Assembly: GCA_025456105.1 (NCBI GenBank) | Contig: JALOLG010000001.1 | Location: 1-21,040 of the forward strand | Direction of reading: 5' to 3' | DNA: 21,040 nt | Source: Ilumatobacteraceae bacterium | GTDB taxonomy: Bacteria; Actinomycetota; Acidimicrobiia; Acidimicrobiales; Ilumatobacteraceae | In this document: positions 1 to 6,560 of the stretch, in pieces | Layout: each line of letters opens with the position of its first letter | How positions within the stretch are numbered: position 1 is the stretch's first letter | Notes under the pieces: generated by a model | The model's input: only the letters and a program-made list of their open reading frames with translations | The model's database searches: none | What the model was told of the DNA's origin: nothing | Made by a program: the position numbers and the translations under genes

Positions 1-51
1 CACCCGCGACCGCCCGAACGCTAGCGGGCGTGATCGGCGGCGCCCATCCGG

Positions 52-57
52 CACACT
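52..57 (+). promoter_or_regulatory. Putative -10 box (CACACT) for the EF-hand gene
   Basis: CACACT lies 6 nt upstream of the ATG at 64. It keeps the A at position 2 and the T at position 6 of an actinobacterial -10 element. The sequence GCACACT-6 nt-ATG recurs at the ABC ATPase gene on the other strand. No convincing -35 box is visible. Confidence 0.4.
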
Positions 58-63
58 GGTGAC

Positions 64-354
64 ATGAGCGAGCCCGAGCCCCACGAGCACGACGACTCCC
101 TCGAGGAGGAGGTCCTCGAGAGCGGCCTGCCCACCTCCGCCCTCGGCATCCCGGCGGGTGGGGGCGACGACACGCTCGAGGCGTACGACCTCGACGACGA
201 CGGGAAGGTGTCGCTGGTGGAGGGCGCCCGTGCGCAGCTCGGCGTCATCGACGCCCGGCTCGAGGAGATCGCCGAGCACGGTGGCATCACGGGCAAGCTC
301 GCGGATGCCGCGCACCACGTGGTCGACAAGCTCGACAACGACGACCAGGGCTGA
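64..354 (+). CDS. Small acidic protein with a single EF-hand-like loop
   Basis: Unrecognised 96-residue protein, strongly acidic, with no signal peptide or membrane segment, so probably cytosolic. Residues 42-53 form a complete 12-residue EF-hand loop: D at 1, 3 and 5, G at 6, V at 8, S at 9 and E at 12. This suggests binding of Ca2+ or another divalent ion. The loop is followed by a predicted amphipathic helix (residues 54-72) and a short His/Asp-containing tail. Only one loop is present, whereas EF-hands usually work in pairs, so dimerisation or a structural role is possible. There is no clear Shine-Dalgarno. A CACACT hexamer ends 6 nt before the ATG, which fits a leaderless mRNA. The gene converges on the ABC permease gene with a gap of 6 nt. 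Coding is supported by strong G/C third-position bias; the function is unknown. Confidence 0.7.
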   Translation: MSEPEPHEHDDSLEEEVLESGLPTSALGIPAGGGDDTLEAYDLDDDGKVSLVEGARAQLGVIDARLEEIAEHGGITGKLADAAHHVVDKLDNDDQG

Positions 355-360
355 GGTCCG

Positions 361-2790
361 CTACTCCACGACCCGCAACGTCCCTGGCACGTCCATCCGG
401 CGCAGCCGACGGACGGTGAGGAGCGGCGCGATGCCGACGGCCAGCACGCCCAGCACGACGGCCGTGAGGATCGTCTCGGCCGACACGGCAACGTCCAGCT
501 GCAGGTCGGGCAGCGTCGACTGCAGCACGCTCGTGGTGAGCCATCGAACGATGACGGCACCGAGCCCGACCCCGACGGCCGTGCCGAGCAGCCCGTAGAG
601 CAGGCCCTCGACCACCTCGAGCCCGAGGACCCGTCGCACCGGGAGCCCGAAGGCGAACAGCGTGGCGCGCTCGCGGGCGCGCTCGTCGGCGTTGATGCTG
701 GTGGCGTTGTAGGCGATGAGCAGCGCCAGCACCAGGATGAACAGCTGCAGCACGCGGAAGATCGCCGTGAAGTCGTCGATCGAGTCGCGCACGATCGAGG
801 TGGACGCAGCGACCGGTTGGACCGAGCTCACGCCGTCGAGCCCGAAGAGCTCGCGCTCGACGTCGTCGGGAGTCGAGCCGGCGGCAGGCAGCACCGACAG
901 CTGGTTGATCGCGCCCTCGGCTCCGAACAGCGCCAGCTCCGAGCGGTCGAGGTACACGTTGAAGCGGAACGGGCTCACGTGGATGCCCGCGACGCGGACG
1001 GTCGACTCGGTGATGCCGATGCCGGTCGCGGTCCGGACCGGATGGGTGAGCGTGACCTCGTCGCCGATCCCGACCCCGAGGTCGCCGGCCGCCGACTCGG
1101 AGATGACGATCCCTCGTCCGGTCGGACCCGCCGCGTAGGCGGGCACCCAGACCTCGCTCTCGAGCGGCACCGCCTCGATCAGCACGTCGAAGGGCTCGCC
1201 GCCGTCGCGCGCGAGCGTGCCGCCCAGCTGGAGGACGGGCTCCGACATGGCCACGGAGTCCGCGCCCTCGATGCGAACGACGAGGGGGTCGCCCTCGACG
1301 GTGAGGGACTGCAGGCCGACCACGACCCGGTCGGGGTGGGCGCCGAGGACGTGCTCGTCGTTGCGGTCCATGGTGGCGACGAACGAGTCGAGCATGCCGA
1401 AGATCGCGACGAGCGTGGCGACGGCGGCACCGATGCCCAGGGCGGTCAGGATGGTGCGGCGCGGCGTGCGCAGCACGTTGCCCAGCGGCATGCGCCGGAA
1501 CGCCGACCGGGGCCAGGGCAGACGTCGCAGCAGCGGCGAGAGCCCGCTGCGGGCGCTGCGGTGGACCGTGGCGATCGCGTCGACCGGCGTGACGCGCACG
1601 GCGCGCCACACGGGCCAGGCAGTGGCGAGGATGGGGAGGACGAACCCGAGTGCCGCGCCACGCACGAAGTTCGCCGGCTGGAAGTCGGTGATCCACACGG
1701 GCATCGGCAGGAAGCTCGTGTAGACGGGCCGGAGCCCGGCGATGGCGAGCAGCCCGACGAGCACGCCGAACACCACGCCGACGACGGCGATCTCGACGCC
1801 GACGAGCATCGGTCGGATCGCGAGCTGCCGGCGGGACATGCCGAGCGCCATCGCGATGCCGATCTCACGGCGCTGCGCCTCCACCATCCGGCTCGACAGG
1901 TTGAACGCCCCGAAGGCCGCGCCGGCGAGGATCAGCGCCGCGAGCACGTTCCAGAACTTCCGGTCGCCCTCGATGTCGTCGTACAGGAGGCGATATGCGT
2001 CCTCGTCGTCGCGAGTCATCACGGTGGTGCCGAGGCCGAGCGACTCGACCGCCCGCTCCACCTCCGCCTGCGCCGCCGCCGTGTCGACCCCGTCGCGCAG
2101 CGCGATGACGAGGTCGTTCACCTGGCCGGGGCGTCCGGTGAGGTCCTGCGCGGTGGCGAGCGAGGTGAACAGCGCGGCGAAGTTGGCCTGGGCGAAGAAC
2201 CCCCCGTCCTCGGTGGTGACGAAGAAGTACTCGGGTCCTGACCCGTGACCCACCACCTCGAGCTCGCGGCCGCCACTCGTGCGGACCGAGCCATCGAGCC
2301 CCAGGTCGTAGAAGTCGGCGAAGTTGCGCTCGAGCACCACGACGGGTCGGCCGTCGTCGTCGGCGGCCAGCGTGCGGCCGCGGCCGTCCTCGACCCACAC
2401 CGACGTGAGCTGCGGTCCACTCGCCACGTCGAGCCCGACGATGCGGCCCGGCACCAGGATCGTCTCGTCGGCCGTCGACGCGTCGACCTGGGTGTCGACG
2501 ACCAGCCGCTCCTCGGCGACGTCGACGATCGTGGGATCGGGGAGCCGATCGAGCGCGGCCAGGAGCGCACCGCGCTCGGTGGAGAGCCCCTCGGTGGCCA
2601 CGACCCGGAGGTCGTACATCCCGGTCGCCGCGAACGACGCGTCGTTCGACTCCCGTCGCCAGGTGGCGGTGCTGCTGAGCGCGGAGTACACGCCGGTGCC
2701 GATCGCGATCACGAGCGCGATCGCGGCGACCTGGAGCCACTTGCGCCGCAGGTCCCGCAGCGACCAGCGCAGCACGAAGCCGAGTCGCAC
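361..2790 (-). CDS. ABC transporter permease, FtsX/MacB family
   Basis: 809-residue integral membrane permease that would pair with the ATPase encoded just upstream. It has the layout of two-FtsX-domain permeases: an N-terminal membrane helix near residues 18-40 after a basic cytoplasmic start, a large extracytoplasmic MacB_PCD-like region (about 45-275), a first FtsX domain with three to four helices (about 280-405), a second helix and periplasmic-type domain (about 440-680), and a final FtsX domain (about 685-800). Both FtsX domains carry the typical cytoplasmic coupling segment with REIGI/RERAT-like sequence after the first helix (EAQRREIGIAMALGM; ERARERATLFAFGL). Such transporters export lipids, lipoproteins or peptides, or act as mechanotransmitters; the substrate cannot be read from sequence. 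The start codon is 6 nt after the ATPase stop, so translation is probably coupled. Confidence 0.93.
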   Translation of the reverse strand: MRLGFVLRWSLRDLRRKWLQVAAIALVIAIGTGVYSALSSTATWRRESNDASFAATGMYDLRVVATEGLSTERGALLAALDRLPDPTIVDVAEERLVVDTQVDASTADETILVPGRIVGLDVASGPQLTSVWVEDGRGRTLAADDDGRPVVVLERNFADFYDLGLDGSVRTSGGRELEVVGHGSGPEYFFVTTEDGGFFAQANFAALFTSLATAQDLTGRPGQVNDLVIALRDGVDTAAAQAEVERAVESLGLGTTVMTRDDEDAYRLLYDDIEGDRKFWNVLAALILAGAAFGAFNLSSRMVEAQRREIGIAMALGMSRRQLAIRPMLVGVEIAVVGVVFGVLVGLLAIAGLRPVYTSFLPMPVWITDFQPANFVRGAALGFVLPILATAWPVWRAVRVTPVDAIATVHRSARSGLSPLLRRLPWPRSAFRRMPLGNVLRTPRRTILTALGIGAAVATLVAIFGMLDSFVATMDRNDEHVLGAHPDRVVVGLQSLTVEGDPLVVRIEGADSVAMSEPVLQLGGTLARDGGEPFDVLIEAVPLESEVWVPAYAAGPTGRGIVISESAAGDLGVGIGDEVTLTHPVRTATGIGITESTVRVAGIHVSPFRFNVYLDRSELALFGAEGAINQLSVLPAAGSTPDDVERELFGLDGVSSVQPVAASTSIVRDSIDDFTAIFRVLQLFILVLALLIAYNATSINADERARERATLFAFGLPVRRVLGLEVVEGLLYGLLGTAVGVGLGAVIVRWLTTSVLQSTLPDLQLDVAVSAETILTAVVLGVLAVGIAPLLTVRRLRRMDVPGTLRVVE

Positions 2791-2796
2791 GTCGAC

Positions 2797-3522
2797 CTAC
2801 CAGTGCAGCTCGGAGACGTCGGCGCGCCCGCCCGCCGGTGGCCCGTCGCTCACGATCCGGCCGCTGCTCAGCTCGATGACGCGGTCGGCGACACGGGAGA
2901 TCTCGCGGTTGTGGGTGACGACCACCACCGTGTGCCCGGCAGCGGCCTGCTGCCGCAGCACCTCGAGCACCTGCACGCCGGTGCGGTAGTCGAGGTCGCC
3001 CGTTGGCTCGTCGGCGACCAGGACGGGGTTGCCGGTGGCGAGCGCCCGAGCGATCGCGACCCGCTGCTGCTCGCCGCCGGAGAGCTCGCTCGGGTAGTGG
3101 AGCGCCCGGTCGTGCAGGCCCACGCGGTCGAGGGCCACCTGGGCGCGCTCGCGGGCGCCGGCCCGGTGACCCGAGATCTCGACCGCGCACTGCACGTTCT
3201 CGAGCGCCGTGAGCGTGGGGAAGAGGTTGAACGTCTGGAAGATGAAGGCCACGGCGCTGCGTCGGAAGGCGAAGAGATCGGCGCGCCGGGTCTCGGTGAG
3301 GACCTGGCCACCCACCTCCACCGTGCCCTCCGTCGGCAGGTCGAGGGCACCGATCATGTTGAGCAGGGTCGACTTGCCGCTCCCGGAGGGACCCAGCACC
3401 ACGACGAACTCGCCCTCGTCGATCACCAGGCTCACGTCGCGCAGGGCGTACACCTCGCCACCGCCCACGTCGTAGCGGCGCGACACCCCCTCGAGCCGGA
3501 CCGCCACGGAGGTGTCGACCAT
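2797..3522 (-). CDS. ABC transporter ATP-binding protein (LolD/MacB-like)
   Basis: 241-residue cytosolic ATPase that drives the downstream FtsX-type permease. All nucleotide-binding motifs are present: Walker A GPSGSGKST near residues 45-52, a Q-loop in IFQTFNLFPTLTALENV, signature LSGGEQQR near 147-154, Walker B VLVADEPTGDLD with the catalytic E at about 172, and a switch His in VVTHN at about 204. The FNLFPTLTALENV and DEPTGDLD segments are typical of the LolD/MacB/FtsE group. I chose the ATG at 3522. A GTG at 3537 would add five residues, but a CACACT -10-like hexamer lies between them, 6 nt before the ATG, which favours the shorter form. It is the first gene of a two-gene operon. Confidence 0.93.
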   Translation of the reverse strand: MVDTSVAVRLEGVSRRYDVGGGEVYALRDVSLVIDEGEFVVVLGPSGSGKSTLLNMIGALDLPTEGTVEVGGQVLTETRRADLFAFRRSAVAFIFQTFNLFPTLTALENVQCAVEISGHRAGARERAQVALDRVGLHDRALHYPSELSGGEQQRVAIARALATGNPVLVADEPTGDLDYRTGVQVLEVLRQQAAAGHTVVVVTHNREISRVADRVIELSSGRIVSDGPPAGGRADVSELHW

Positions 3523-3528
3523 GTCTCG

Positions 3529-3534
3529 AGTGTG
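3529..3534 (-). promoter_or_regulatory. Putative -10 box (CACACT) for the ABC exporter operon
   Basis: On the minus strand CACACT is followed by CGAGAC and then the ATG at 3522, a 6-nt gap. There is no Shine-Dalgarno in between. Both the hexamer and its spacing match the element before the gene at 64. Confidence 0.4.
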
Positions 3535-3583
3535 CACGTCGAGACCGTCGCCCGCCAGTGCCGATGGTCATGGCTCGGACCCC

Positions 3584-3589
3584 TACGCT
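3584..3589 (+). promoter_or_regulatory. Putative -10 box (TACGCT) for the dehydrogenase gene
   Basis: TACGCT fits TANNNT and lies 33 nt before the ATG at 3623. This would give a leader of about 27 nt that contains a GGAGG ribosome-binding site at 3612-3616. This gene therefore looks conventionally led, unlike several of its neighbours. Confidence 0.4.
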
Positions 3590-3622
3590 CGCCGCGAGTC
3601 AGACGTGAGACGGAGGTCGGTG

Positions 3623-4366
3623 ATGGGATCGATGGACGGTCGGGTGGCGATCGTGAGCGGTGGCGCCCGTGGGATGGGCGAGGAGCACGTGCGCGGGCTG
3701 GTCGCCGCAGGCGCTCGCGTGGTGTTCGGCGACGTCCTCGACGCAGAGGGCGAAGCGGTGGCCGCCGAGCTCGGCGACGCGGCGCGCTACGTGCACCTCG
3801 ACGTCACGAGTGAGGACGAGTGGGCTGCCGCGGTGGCCCTGGCGGAGCGTGAGTTCGGTCCGGTCAGCGCGCTGGTGAACAACGCCGGCATCGTCACGTG
3901 GAACACGATCGAGGCGATGTCGCTCGACGAGTGGCGGCGAACGATCGACATCAACCTCACCGGGGTGTGGCTCGGGATGCACTGCACGGTCCCGTCGATG
4001 AAGCGGGCCGGCGGGGGAGCGATCGTCAACATCTCGTCGACGGCCGGCCTGCAGGGCTACGGCAACATCGGCGCCTACGTGGCCAGCAAGTGGGGCGTGC
4101 GCGGCCTCACCAAGACCGCCGCGCTCGAGCTCGGTCCCGCCGGCATCCGCGTCAACTCGGTGCACCCCGGCCCGATCCGCACGCCGATGACCGCCAACCT
4201 CGCCGACGACCTGGCGCTCGCCCAGCCGATCCCGCGCAAGGGGGAGCCGGCGGAGGTGACGGCGCTGGTGCTGTTCCTCCTCACGGAGGCCACGTACTCC
4301 ACGGGGCACGAGTTCGTGGTCGACGGCGGTGCCGCGGTCGGTTCGCTGCCGCGCCCGATGGAGTGA
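3623..4366 (+). CDS. Short-chain dehydrogenase/reductase (3-alpha/20-beta-hydroxysteroid dehydrogenase-like)
   Basis: 247-residue classical SDR, cytosolic, expected to oxidise or reduce a hydroxyl/carbonyl group with NAD(P). The Rossmann motif GGARGMG is at residues 13-19, an acidic residue after beta-2 (D37 in VVFGDV) suggests NAD(H) preference, NNAG is at 86-89, and the catalytic set is N111, S139, Y152 and K156 (YVASK). The overall sequence, including ARYVHLDVTSEDEW and SKWGVRGLTKTAALELG, resembles the actinobacterial 3-alpha/20-beta-hydroxysteroid dehydrogenase group as I know it, but the substrate is not provable from sequence. The reading frame stays open upstream to 3512. I chose the ATG at 3623 because GGAGG sits 6 nt before it and the Rossmann fold starts immediately after; a GTG at 3620 is also possible. 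Confidence 0.93.
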   Translation: MGSMDGRVAIVSGGARGMGEEHVRGLVAAGARVVFGDVLDAEGEAVAAELGDAARYVHLDVTSEDEWAAAVALAEREFGPVSALVNNAGIVTWNTIEAMSLDEWRRTIDINLTGVWLGMHCTVPSMKRAGGGAIVNISSTAGLQGYGNIGAYVASKWGVRGLTKTAALELGPAGIRVNSVHPGPIRTPMTANLADDLALAQPIPRKGEPAEVTALVLFLLTEATYSTGHEFVVDGGAAVGSLPRPME

Positions 4367-4393
4367 TCCGCGGATCGCGTCACACCCCCTTGG

Positions 4394-4399
4394 CAGAGT
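4394..4399 (+). promoter_or_regulatory. Possible -10 box (CAGAGT) for the DUF2786 gene
   Basis: CAGAGT lies 7 nt before the ATG at 4407, with no Shine-Dalgarno in the intervening GGCGGGC. It is a weak match (C at position 1) and is listed because its placement repeats that of other putative leaderless starts in this window. Confidence 0.28.
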
Positions 4400-4406
4400 G
4401 GCGGGC

Positions 4407-5135
4407 ATGACCAGCCCCACTGCACCGCTCGACGACGCCGTCGTCCTCAAGGTCCGCAAGCTCCTGGCCATGGCGGAGCGGTCACCGCACCCGGAGGAGG
4501 CCGACGCGTTCTCCCGCAAGGCCGCCGAGCTGATCGCAGCGCATCGGCTCGACCCGGCCCGGTTGCGCGTGGCGTCGGTGGAGGGCGTCACCCACGAGCG
4601 GGTGCTGCTCGGGCGGGGGGCCTACGTGCGGGGCCGCCTCGCGCTGCTGTCGGCGATCGCCCGGGCGCACGACGGCGCCGTCGTGTTCGAGGTGGGTCCA
4701 CAGGGCACGGTGGCGCTCGTCGCCGGGCACCGGGCCGACCTCGATGCGATCCTGCTGCTGTACGGCTCGCTGCACCTCCAGGCCGCGAGCCGGATGGCGT
4801 CGGTCACCAAGGCGACGGGCGCCGCCACGCAGCGGTGGCGGCGGGCGTTCCTGTTCGGGTTCGCCGACGAGGTGGGCCGGATGCTCGCCGCCAGTGCCGC
4901 CGAGACGGCCGCACGGGTCGACCCCACCGGCGCCACGCTGCCCGCACGGCGGGCCCGAGCGGCGGAGGTGAAGGACTACACCCGTCGAGCGTTCGGGCCC
5001 ATCCACACGGCGCGGGCACCCGCGCCGGCGCAGGCCGCCGGCGTGGCGGCCGGGCGCGAGGCGGCCAGCCGGAGCGATCTCGGGCGGGCGCGCGTCGCGG
5101 GTCGCCCGCAGCTCGGACGCGGGAGCGCCGCCTGA
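4407..5135 (+). CDS. DUF2786 domain protein
   Basis: 242-residue protein of unknown function. Residues 8-48 (VVLKVRKLLAMAERSPHPEEADAF and the following helix ending in AAHRLDPARL) match the N-terminal DUF2786 pattern of a KIRKLLALAE-type helix followed by an EAxxA helix. A mixed alpha/beta middle follows (about 60-130), then an Arg/Ala-rich C-terminus. No membrane segment or signal peptide is seen. The open frame extends upstream to 4329, but the ATG at 4407 puts the domain at the N-terminus. Its stop overlaps the first codon proposed for the next gene, a small metallohydrolase. I recall the same pairing in mycobacteria, where DUF2786 and TIGR04338-type genes are neighbours. DUF2786 proteins are also found near phage genes, but nothing phage-like is seen here. 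Confidence 0.85.
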   Translation: MTSPTAPLDDAVVLKVRKLLAMAERSPHPEEADAFSRKAAELIAAHRLDPARLRVASVEGVTHERVLLGRGAYVRGRLALLSAIARAHDGAVVFEVGPQGTVALVAGHRADLDAILLLYGSLHLQAASRMASVTKATGAATQRWRRAFLFGFADEVGRMLAASAAETAARVDPTGATLPARRARAAEVKDYTRRAFGPIHTARAPAPAQAAGVAAGREAASRSDLGRARVAGRPQLGRGSAA

Positions 5136-5584
5136 ACGCCGACGTCGGCCGGGAGGAGGTGTACGCCGCTGAGCGGGCGGCCTTCGAGGGCACGTCGTTG
5201 GAGACCGTCGTCGATCTGGCATCGCTGCGACGCTCGGCCGACCAGCTCACGGCGTCGCCGTGGTGGCCCCGGGGTCCGATCCCGGTGCGGGCGGCTCGCA
5301 GCGACGCCGGGTCGTCGAGCGCACGCGTGGGTCCGGCCGGCGTCGAGGTGCGGCTGGCGGCGCCGCAGCAGACGGTCGCCACGCTCGCCCACGAGCTGGC
5401 CCACGTGCTCGCGGGGGTCGAGCACGGTCACGACGCCGTGTTCCGGCGCGCGCACGTCGACGTCGTCGGTGCGCTCGTCGGCGACGAGCCGGCGCAGTGG
5501 CTGGCCGAGGCCTACGAGGCGTTCGGACTCGTGGTGGGGGCGCGATCGTGGACGCAGCCGCCGCCGCGGGCGATCGCGCTGTGA
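5132..5584 (+). CDS. Putative zinc metallohydrolase (TIGR04338-like), start uncertain
   Basis: About 150 residues. The C-terminal half carries TLAHELAHVLAG followed by EHGHDAVFRRA, i.e. HExxH with a third His in an HGxxF-like context, as in SprT-like and TIGR04338-type putative metallohydrolases. The N-terminal GREEVYAAERAAFEGT resembles the RxxVYxAE opening of the mycobacterial family, so the true N-terminus should lie just before it. There is no ATG, GTG or TTG in the right place. The only start-like codons are a CTG at 5132, overlapping the TGA of the DUF2786 gene, and a GTG at 5159 whose AGGAGG is directly adjacent and which would cut into the conserved opening. I therefore give 5132. CTG initiation, a -1 frameshift from the upstream frame, or a sequence error are all possible. 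The gene converges on the rhodanese gene. Confidence 0.72.
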   Translation: MNADVGREEVYAAERAAFEGTSLETVVDLASLRRSADQLTASPWWPRGPIPVRAARSDAGSSSARVGPAGVEVRLAAPQQTVATLAHELAHVLAGVEHGHDAVFRRAHVDVVGALVGDEPAQWLAEAYEAFGLVVGARSWTQPPPRAIAL

Positions 5585-5591
5585 CGGTCCG

Positions 5592-6371
5592 TCACTGGGG
5601 CGCGTCGAGGTGCGAGTGGTCGGGCTCCACGAGGGGTAGGCCCGCACGCTTCCAGGCGTGCACGCCACCTCGCAGGTCACCGACGTCGGAGAACCCGAGC
5701 CGCACGAGGTTGGCCGCGGCGAGCGACGAGCTGTAGCCGCCGTTGCACACCACGACGAGCGGCTGGTCGAGGTCGCGCACCTCGCGCAGCTGGTACCCGT
5801 TGGCCGGATCGAGGTGCCACTCCAGCACGGTGCGCGGGGCGTGGACGCTCCCGGCGATCACCCCGAACCGCTGCCGATCCGTGTGCGTCCGGGTGTCGAG
5901 CACGAGCGGGGCATCGCGACCGGCGAGTCGCCCGGCCAGCTCCTCGGGGTCGTATCGGCGGATCGTTCGTCGAGCTTCGAAGACCAGGTCGTGGACGTTG
6001 AAGCGCCCGGAGCGTCGCTGCACCACGATCATGGCGTCGCCGCAGTCGGTGCATGCCTCGGCCTCGAGCTCGCACTCGGCGCCGAGGTCGAGCAGGCGTC
6101 GCGCGGCGGCCGGCCCGACGATCGCCGCGACTCGGCCCCGTGGGTGCAGGTGCTGGGCGGCGGCATGGAGGACGGCGCGCAGCGTCACGTCGTCGGCCTG
6201 GTCGACATCGCGCGGGAGCACGATCGCCTCCCATCGCTCGTCGAGCTGGGCCAGTGCGTACTCCGCGCTCGGCTCGTCGGCCACCAGCGCCGAACCCCAG
6301 CTGCGGATCAGCCAGTCGAGGTGCTCGTCCGCGACCGGCGTCCTGCGACCGGAGGGCGACGACGCGCTCAC
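5592..6371 (-). CDS. Rhodanese-domain protein with N-terminal methyltransferase-like half-domain
   Basis: 259-residue cytosolic protein. The C-terminal 120 residues form a rhodanese domain: LVLDTRTHTDRQRFGVIAGSVHAPR, then VVCNGGYSSSLAA with the candidate catalytic Cys, and GFSDVGDLRGGVHAWKRAGLPL. Rhodaneses carry sulfane sulfur on that Cys. Residues about 40-110 (WEAIVLPRDV, then HLHPRGRVAAIVG) look like the later strands of a class I methyltransferase fold, but the SAM-binding GxGxG part is absent; a CTDCGD sequence follows. The GTG at 6371 overlaps the stop of a short upstream ORF (GTGA). A GTG at 6380 is an alternative start. The gene ends 7 nt from the convergent metallohydrolase gene, with a small palindrome at 5581-5595 across both stops. 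Confidence 0.82.
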   Translation of the reverse strand: MSASSPSGRRTPVADEHLDWLIRSWGSALVADEPSAEYALAQLDERWEAIVLPRDVDQADDVTLRAVLHAAAQHLHPRGRVAAIVGPAAARRLLDLGAECELEAEACTDCGDAMIVVQRRSGRFNVHDLVFEARRTIRRYDPEELAGRLAGRDAPLVLDTRTHTDRQRFGVIAGSVHAPRTVLEWHLDPANGYQLREVRDLDQPLVVVCNGGYSSSLAAANLVRLGFSDVGDLRGGVHAWKRAGLPLVEPDHSHLDAPQ

Positions 6372-6418
6372 GTCGACCACCAGCCGATCTGCCTGTGGCG
6401 GACCCGGACGGTCGTCAT
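6368..6418 (-). CDS. Possible 16-residue leader peptide upstream of the rhodanese gene
   Basis: The minus strand encodes MTTVRVRHRQIGWWST followed by a TGA that overlaps the GTG start of the rhodanese gene (GTGA). A TAGGGT -10-like hexamer ends 8 nt before the ATG, so the mRNA could start at or next to this codon. The peptide is basic with two adjacent Trp near its end. In actinobacteria, leaderless upstream ORFs are known before sulfur-metabolism genes, but those are Cys-rich and this one has no Cys. It could instead be chance. Confidence 0.35.
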   Translation of the reverse strand: MTTVRVRHRQIGWWST

Positions 6419-6426
6419 CAGCACGG

Positions 6427-6432
6427 ACCCTA
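6427..6432 (-). promoter_or_regulatory. Putative -10 box (TAGGGT) for the rhodanese leader
   Basis: TAGGGT on the minus strand matches TANNNT. It lies 8 nt before the ATG of the short leader ORF and about 55 nt before the rhodanese GTG, within the divergent region shared with the sulfatase gene. Confidence 0.4.
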
Positions 6433-6560
6433 CGCCCCGTGTCACCGCGGCACGTCCGACGCCACGCGACCGACTGCCATCTCGCTGTCGACCGAACGGG
6501 ATGATGACCCGATCGTGAGGCCCATGCGAGGCTGGTCCCGAGCCTGGGAGGTGCACCGAC

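Noticed and set aside
817..2241. Long plus-strand frame opposite the ABC permease
   Set aside because: Its translation is rich in Asp/Arg/His/Gly repeats typical of antisense frames, and the permease is well supported.
5581..5595. GTGACG-GTC-CGTCAC palindrome between the metallohydrolase and rhodanese stops as a terminator
   Set aside because: Only 6 bp with a 3-nt loop and no U-tract; too weak to call, though it spans both stop codons.
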